Part shown: positions 57,014-64,000 of the stretch, piece after piece
Layout: each line of letters begins with the position of its first letter
How positions within the stretch are numbered: the first letter of the stretch is position 1
Assembly: GCF_023856365.1 (NCBI RefSeq)
Contig: NW_026042696.1
Location: 53,815-117,814, forward strand
From: Brienomyrus brachyistius
Taxonomy: Eukaryota; Chordata; Actinopteri; Osteoglossiformes; Mormyridae
DNA: 64,000 nt
Reading direction: 5' to 3'
Translations under genes and position numbers: made by a program
Notes under the pieces: model-generated
Seen by the model: only the letters and a program-made list of their open reading frames with translations
Database searches by the model: none
What the model was told of the DNA's origin: nothing

Positions 57014-58453
57014 AATTAACTAGCCGTCTGTGATACTCTCAAAGCCAAACTAGACACTGTGTATTTTCAACGTACTCCAGACATTTGCTAAATGCTATTC
57101 ACCAAGAATGCCTATGGAAAGGGATGGAGCCTTCATTGGCTGCTCGTGGCATCGAGGCTACTCCGATAGAAGCGGCCAAATTGCTAAAACTGTTTCACAA
57201 CCTATACAGTAACGCTGGCGAAATCAGGACGCTGCTTCGGTACGTTATAACATCGCCATGGTAATGAACCCAGCAAACGGTTAATCTTACTTCAACAACA
57301 TGGGACATTTAAAAAGTAAACGTATAGGGGCTCTTTTTCAGAATAACATCTTCAGATGAAACGCATTACGACAGACCGGATGAGTAAAACCAATCATATC
57401 AACCATAAGGCTTGTTGTTTTTAAGTTTAAACACAATTATTTTCTCTTACAATTTAAATATAAACAATCACATTACGAAAAATGGCCACAGCATCTACAG
57501 TTTAAGCTACTAATTTTAAATATATTTCAATTATATTTTGCGGCAATATTTGCATGAACTATATCACGACATACAATGAAATATATAATTAACTATGCTA
57601 ACAAAACATAATCTGAAGAAATAGCAAGAAACATACGAAGAGATGCTTCTCACCGCTGCGCCATCGCTCTGTCAGAAAGTTTATGTTCAAACTGCACTGA
57701 TTTTGTTTCTATGGAAACCAGCGAAATTTTTCATTGGTCGAAAGGATGAAGATATGTACTGACGCCATTTTCAACGAATGAAAACGAGAATTAATTGTCA
57801 GGGCGGACGAATTTGAAGGTGAACCAATCAATAGTAGTATGTTTAGCTCGTGCTTGTTTTGGCTGAGCGTGATTGGATTTGTTGATCTAACCGCCTTCAA
57901 GCCCGTAAACCATGTATCTACTTGTCAATGGGAAACCACGCAGTTCTGTCTATAAATACTGACTGTAATTTTTTTATGACATTATGTCTTTGCTATGCAG
58001 TATTACGGTAATGCGTAATACCGCGATGTTTGGGGTGCCCCGCTGTTTTTTTTCATAGCTGGTGAACGCAATTAGCATTTTAGCCACGTTGGTAGGTACG
58101 CTTTTGAGAAAGAACACTATAGTTCTTGTTATTCACATTCTGTGTCCTGGTGTTTTTAATTTCTCATAATGTGAACAAAGATATGTCATATACAAGTTTT
58201 TTGAGAGACTAAATTTTGGTTTGATTTATAATTTATTTAATGGTAAATAAAGTTCTTATATAGCTATTTTAGAATTAGTGCAGTCTTTCGTTTAGAATTA
58301 GCGCAATATTCTTAAAAACTGCATGTTCAAACCAAACGCCATGCCATAATAACTGCTTTACAGATATTTCATTCAGGAATCTATGGAGGGTATACTGTAG
58401 GTAGGCCTGTTTGTGTGTGTGTGTGCGCGCGTTTGGGTGGGTGGTTATGTACA

Positions 58454-59019
58454 TAGTGCTATAAAAACATGTTATTTTGACTTTGTAGGGACATGTTTTC
58501 GGTCCCGAAAGTAAGATACTGAATTTTATTAAATTCTGTGAATGCAGTCAAATGAATAATTCAAAAAGTCTTGCATTTTGTTTGGTTGCTTACTGTTACT
58601 GCTTGGTAACTACTGCAATGTTTAAGGTTGCCATAGTTAGGATTGGGGTTACGCCCATACAAATGAATGGAGAATCTCCACAAAGATTCAAATACCTAAT
58701 CTCTGTGTGTGTGTGTGTGTGTGTGTGGAGTAGGTGTATATTACATTGTGGGGACCAAATGTCCCCCACAATGTGACAAAAACCCCGTTATTTTGATGTT
58801 TTGGGGGGCATTTTCAGGTACTCACAAAGATCTGTAAATACAGTCAAAAAACTAAAAATGCCAAAAGTCTTGTATTTGGTTTGGTTACATATGGTTAAGG
58901 TTAGGGGTTGGTAGGGGTTAAAGTTGTCATGTTGGGATTACAGTTTTCCCCATAGAAATGAATGGAGAGTCCCCACGAAGATATAATTACATAGCTGTGT
59001 GTGTGTGTGTGTTGTGTGT
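58454..59019 (+). repeat. Two diverged copies of a GT-ended fish repeat (U3)
   Basis: As in U1. Confidence 0.6.
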
Positions 59020-59310
59020 GGTATCAGATCAGTCCCTGAGAGTTCAGTAGTCAGGCGCCATGTTTCTGAGTCTGGTTGTGGAGGCCTGAATGCTTTTCCA
59101 GATGCCAGAGTGAAAAGATTATGTGAGGGGTGGGTGCGGTCATCCACAATGTTGGTGGCTTTGCGGATGGAGCGTGTGATGTGAATGTCCATGATGGAGG
59201 GGAGAGAGACTCTAATAATCTTCTCAGCTATCCTCACTATCCGCTGGTCTTATGATCTGAGGCGAGGCAGTTCCCAATTCAGACCGTGATGCAGCTGCTC
59301 AGGATGCTCT
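59020..59310 (-). mobile_element. Non-LTR LINE ORF2 C-terminal fragment (U3)
   Basis: Short version as in U1, with the same 141-base deletion breakpoint (gctcttgtctaagg). Confidence 0.65.
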
Positions 59311-59653
59311 TGTCTAAGGAATCAAAAATGTGGTTCCATGGGGTTCCAGACAGTGACCTTTTTTGGAGACAGTGAGGACTAAATTTTATACCTAGGTGCA
59401 CCAGTTATGACATTGGTCAGGTAGGCTGTGGTCTGTTAGTTGGTGACAAGTGGCTGGTGATCCATGCAACCCAAGCAGAAGTGAGCAGAACTTGTATCAG
59501 CCAAATAGACAGGAGAAAGCGGATTTTTCATTGGACTTCAGGACTCCTGAGTAACAGATAAAGACAGAGAAACAGCAAAGTTATGGAGAATCAGGAAGTA
59601 AGTGCCAGTCTGCGCAGATCTGAGGTCAGTGAGACACACATAAGGCTCCTCTG

Positions 59654-59685
59654 ATGCTCCTCTTCATCCGCTGATGGGCCTCCAG
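59654..59685 (+). pseudogene. Broken receptor leader exon, plus strand (U3)
   Basis: Same lesion as U1 17221-17252. Confidence 0.5.
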
Positions 59686-60906
59686 GTGAGAATCACAAAT
59701 CAAACATAATAACAACTGACACAAAGGCCTGAGGTCAGACCCTCTGTATGCAGCACACAGTGTGTCTGCAGTCTCACCCTCACATCGTGTATGATGACAT
59801 TTCTGCTTTTTAGATTAAGTGCTTGTCTGAGAATAACTTCTGCATCATGCTAATTATTTAGCTGTTTCGTGCTCATGGGCAAAAGAAAAATGAGGATTAA
59901 GTTAAATATATCAGAAATAAATTTCTAATGTGGCTCAAGGCCACAGTAAAGTGGACCATCACATCAAGTAAGTACAAAACAGCCTTTACTAATACGCTAA
60001 GGGTTTAAAACAACATATAAGATGTGCATAATCTGACAGTATATCAGCGTGAGAGCAAGGCTGGCCCTGGAAAGTGGTGTGCATGCAATGGCAGAGCAAA
60101 GTTAGAGACACCCGCTAAAAACTTTCATTTCATCTCACTTGCTCCTTTCTTCTTTTTCCTTCTTTTTTTCCCTCCTAATCTGTCCATCCTCTTCGGCCAG
60201 CTCACCCACTGCATCACCATGCCGCCTAAAAATGAAATAAATAATTTTTTTAAATTTAAAAAATGAAATCGATCAACATGAGAGGCCTATACAGAGTTTA
60301 TAGAACCCCTCATGGTAAAGCAAACATGTTTGTCACAGCAGTGCATTCAGACCATGATTCTGCTAAAGCTGCCGGACAGGACAAAGGGAAAAAAAAGAAG
60401 AAGGTGGGGGTCAGTGCAGCAGTGGGTAGTTCAGGTCCAGAATGTAAAAATCCAGACCAAGATTTAGTTTCAACCAAACAGCTGAGTACTCTGTATCAGT
60501 GTCATTCTTAAAGTCGTGTTTCAACTTTCTGGCAAAGTTCTCCCAGGAGCCTATCTCTGTTGTATGTACAGTCGGCATGTAATTCATTCCTGCCCAGGTC
60601 CCTGACAAACAGTTGGAGGCAGAATTACTTGTTATCAGAGTATGTGAATTTTTACACACACCAGCAGCTGTGACAGAATAAGATATTTCCTTTATACTGC
60701 TGCCACATAGTGGACACAAAGAAGACTGCAGTCAATTCTAAAATCAGTCAGTCAACATGCTACCACCACAGACTATAATCGGGAAGTGATCAAACTTCAT
60801 GGAACAATATGAATATAAACAAACAGATGTAGTAAGTATATTGTGCAAAATGTATCTTCATCTTAACTACGCTGAATGGTGGAGTCCCAGAGTAAGTGAT
60901 CCTCAC

Positions 60907-60946
60907 CTGGAGGCCCATCAGTGAAGAAGAGGATGAAAAGGAGCAT
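60907..60946 (-). CDS. Receptor-type leader exon, minus strand (U3)
   Basis: Same MLLFILFFTDGPP exon with gtgagg donor as U1. No downstream V exon seen. Confidence 0.5.
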
Positions 60947-61958
60947 CAGAGGAGCCTTATGTGTGTATCGCTGACCTCAGATCTGTGGAGACTGACACTG
61001 ACTTCCTGACTCTCCTTAACCTCACTGCCCTCCCTTTTTGTGGGTTTTAAATGTTTAAAAATCATCCATCTATCTTTGATTTTCATAAACTGTTTGTGCA
61101 CTGATGCATTTCCTGTCTATTTCTTGTCTGTAAAAAGGAAAACAGTTTGATGCTGCTGTTGTCCTGCTCTTACCAGGAATAAATATTTTGATTTCATCTA
61201 GAATCTTATCATTTTAGAAACATGATTTCATAGCAAAATTATTGATAGCTGGTCTTCACAGTGAATCATTCATGCTCACAGAATTTAAACTACAAACAAA
61301 TTAATCAAATAAGTCTAGTTCTTTTCTAAACTGTTACTTCCTCATATTGCAAATGAGCAAAGAGCAGTGAAATCAGACTTATTCTGAAAAGCAGAAAAGT
61401 CGTCATACAGGATGTGAGTGTGAGACTCTGCAGAAACACTGTGTGGCTACATACAGAGGGTCTGACCTCAGGCCTTTATTTCAGTCTTTATTATGTTTTA
61501 TACAGTTTTAAAATGTCACTGCAGTAGGTCCTTTTCATATGTGTGGATCAGCACAAATCATGAGGTCCGTTAGGAAGGTGTCTGTATGACAGGGGTGGGG
61601 GTATCCTGGGGGGGGGGGGGGGATGGGTGGGGGCAAAGTCAGGTAATTCACTTCATCTGGGTCTTATCAGCAGTCCTGTGTTTCTCTCAGCACCACAATG
61701 ATGTTTCACACATAATGGGGTCCGTGGGCCTCCTCAGTTATATTCAGGCTTTCAAAGTTCTTCAATCATAAAAAGTCACATGGATCTGACACTCTGACAC
61801 TGTTATATTAATTTGTTTAAATTCATTGAAAATACTATATATTACAGCTAGTATTTGGATCCGTCTGCTCTTTATCCGTTCCTCACTGGCATACCTGGGT
61901 CTTTGTGCAGTGCTTTCCGGAAGCATCAGAACCATTCATAAGGGGAATCTATGTGTGG

Positions 61959-61972
61959 CTGCCCTCTAGTGG
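61959..61972 (-). promoter_or_regulatory. CTCF-type motif, minus strand (U3)
   Basis: Perfect consensus match, same sequence as at 19516-19529. Confidence 0.5.
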
Positions 61973-62974
61973 ATACACAAAATTCGGCTACTTAAGTAGC
62001 TTGACTATATTTCCCTCCTAGTTTAGTTTAGTTCCTAATTTAATTTAACAGATGAAACTGAAGGCAGAGCTGGAAATTAGTTTAGTCATGACTTCAGAAG
62101 TTACGCTGACATGGGATTCTGTACAATCAGAGATGAAGCTGCTGGATGGGATGGTCATCGCCTGCTTTTTCTGACTGATGTAGGTCTGGATGTAAAGTTA
62201 CAAACTGCTTAATGTGTATCAATCTGTTTTATAATGTTCACACAAAAAAAGTGCTTTTAATGTGTCTGCACCTTGTATCTCCCACAATGTGCTTCTGCAT
62301 TTGATATCTTCTTGACTTGGGGATAAAGAGATTTAACTGGATGGATTTTACTTTTGTGAAGCACTACAGTCCAAAGCTGAACTGATTGTTCAAAGCTTTT
62401 TGGTTTTTAAGCAAAACTACTTCATTTAATTAATCTGAAACCCACTTTGCGCCTTTCTAGACTCAACAAAGCATCATTGCCAACAAAATAAGTGAGTTAC
62501 AGTTAAATCAGGTAAAGAAGTTTCATTTGGAATTTACTGATCCAGGTTTTCAGCACCACGGACACCAACTAGACTTACTGTCATTTAATGGGAGTGAAAG
62601 CAGAAACCAATAGATCACACAGGGATATTTTCATTTGATGGTGTCTTTCTTTTTACTTTTGATATGCCGTCTTCCTCCTTAGCTGATATGTGAGGCTGCT
62701 GTCAGCTCAGACAAGCTGGTGTGATTTTACGCAGAGTGATAAGTGGGCAGTCCTGTTTTCGTGTGTTACATTTTCATTTGATGTTGGCCAATATGTATGT
62801 GGTACTGTTTCCTCCTTAACTGACATTCACAGGCTGTTGTTAGCAGAGACAAGCTGGTGTATTTGTACTGCAGATTGAAAAAGTGGGCGTTCCCGATTAC
62901 ATCACTCTTTTAAAGAGTCCCTGATTGGTGGGCTCTGACGAGGAGGGGTGACCTAAAAACTCCAAACCATTTAT

Positions 62975-63298
62975 CCCTCCATCCATCCATCCATTTTCCA
63001 AACCGCTTATCCTACTGGGTCGTGGGGGGTCCGGAGCCTATCCCAGAAGCAATGGGCACGGGAACAAACCTGGATGGGGGGCCAGCCCATCGCAGCCAAA
63101 CCATTTAAGTTTGTGAAATTCATTTTTAATAATTACCATCCATCCATCCATCCATTTTCCAAACCGCTTATCCTACTGGGTCGTGGGGGGTCCGGAGCCT
63201 ATCCCGGAAGCAATGGGCACGGGAACAACCCTGGATGGGGGGCCAGCCCATCGCAGCCAAACCATTTAAGTTTGTGAAATTCATTTTTAATAATTACC
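62975..63298 (-). repeat. Fish 'atggatgga' repeat 3' end, tandemly doubled (U3)
   Basis: Two 161-base units as in U1. Confidence 0.75.
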
Positions 63299-63603
63299 AA
63301 TTTCAGAAAAATATGAAATGTTTTGTAAAGTATCAATTTATTAATCATGTATTTAAACAAATTATGACCAGTATAAAAGACACATACAAAACTGTACAAA
63401 AGTCTTGGGCTGTCGAAGAAAATGATGTTCAAATGATCTTCATCTTGGTCTAGAATTATAATATTTTGTCCGTCAAAGTGTGGCAGCCCAGTCATTTCAA
63501 AATCCTCTTCTAAAGTTAGTAAAACATTTGCACCAACCATCCAATAGACCTATATCTTTTTATAACACAACTCCTATGGCTAATCAATGCATCATTAACA
63601 TTT

Positions 63604-63870
63604 TGTCACGGGAGACGGCAGCGATCGCGGGCAGGCGGGTAAGAAGCAGGCAGACAGCCGAGAATCAGGGCAAACGAGGGGTTTAATCTCAGGGACGAGG
63701 GCACGAACATCAACTGACATCAATGACGGACAAAGGACTCGGGTAAGACACGGACTGAAATACACAGGACTGAGCAAATTAACTAGATACAGCTGGGTAC
63801 AATCGGGAGAAAACACGTGGGTAATCAGGGGGCGTGGCACACAGGAGGAGCGGACGAGCCGGGCATGACA
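63604..63870 (-). mobile_element. Solo LTR, gypsy-type (U3)
   Basis: 267 bases with the CATTT target duplication preserved on both sides, as in U2. Confidence 0.8.
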
Positions 63871-64000
63871 CATTTGTTTAATTAAATTAATTAATTAAGT
63901 GAGCTGGTGGCAGAATTTAACAAATACATGGAATGGCTGGGGTGCCCCTGAGGAGAGGTTTAGGATCCAAAGCGTGGTTCATCTAGCGATCCAACAAGGC

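Larger units (their letters stand above)
42004..64000 (+). repeat. Higher-order tandem repeat, copy B (LINE + U3, truncated by window)
   Basis: Second copy of the 42.4 kb repeat, cut by the window end at the point corresponding to about 21,555 in U1. It has the same order and orientation as copy A: LINE, then a unit carrying the 3.2 kb block, the two-copy 161-base repeat and the shortened LINE C-terminus that are found in U1 but not in U2. Confidence 0.85.
47682..64000 (+). repeat. Tandem unit U3 (partial)
   Basis: Third unit, immediately right of LINE copy 2 and collinear with U1 to the window end. The receptor V exons and terminal exon expected from U1 would lie beyond 64000 and cannot be assessed here. 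Confidence 0.85.

Noticed and set aside
1..64000. CRISPR array or bacterial tandem system as the cause of the periodicity
   Set aside because: Repeat period is tens of kilobases, exons are spliced and the mobile elements are vertebrate types.

Overview
This is teleost fish nuclear DNA. Every recognisable piece is eukaryotic and fish-typical: an L1/Tx1-like LINE, L2/Rex1-like and other LINE 3' ends, a Tc1-like transposon, Ty3/gypsy relics, dispersed 'atggatgga' repeats, GT-rich simple repeats, and spliced exons of the CD300 / polymeric-Ig-receptor-like (CMRF35-like) immune receptor family. I cannot name the species. I see no prokaryotic gene, CRISPR array, rRNA or intact tRNA gene.

The window is a head-to-tail tandem array: LINE copy 1 (1-5259, cut by the window edge), unit U1 (5260-24943), unit U2 (24944-42003), LINE copy 2 (42004-47681, complete), unit U3 (47682-64000, cut by the window edge). 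U1 and U3 stay collinear at an offset of about 42,422-42,445 bases with only small indels. U2 sits 16.1-19.7 kb from U1 and carries several large private differences. The array is therefore two-tiered: a dimer [LINE-Ua-Ub] of about 42.4 kb has itself been copied. The LINE fills a 17-base target at one unit junction (41987-42003 and 47682-47698), while the same target is single and empty at the U1/U2 junction (24944-24960).

Each unit, left to right, holds: an L2/Rex1-like LINE relic with a nested tail; a pogo/Tigger-like terminus; a Ty3/gypsy Gag-protease relic; a 3.2 kb block with a LINE tail and a dead Tc1-like element (absent from U2); a GC-rich 1.1 kb segment with diverged repeats; a candidate minus-strand first exon next to a CCAAT/CHR-type promoter; two diverged copies of a GT-ended repeat; another LINE C-terminus on the minus strand; two leader exons facing each other; an ITIM-like coding scrap; a solo LTR; and, on the minus strand at the right end, the terminal exon and two V-type Ig exons of a CD300/pIgR-like gene. 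All receptor exons carry stops, frameshifts or lost cysteines, so the array amplifies pseudogenes.

No intact cellular protein-coding gene is supported. The only long intact frames belong to the LINE (ORF1 of copy 2 and the reverse-transcriptase half of ORF2 in both copies), and ORF2 is broken in the same place in both copies. Two consensus-perfect CTCF-type motifs per unit are the strongest candidate functional elements outside the transposons. Coordinates of relics are approximate to tens of bases unless a splice site, TSD or TIR is quoted.
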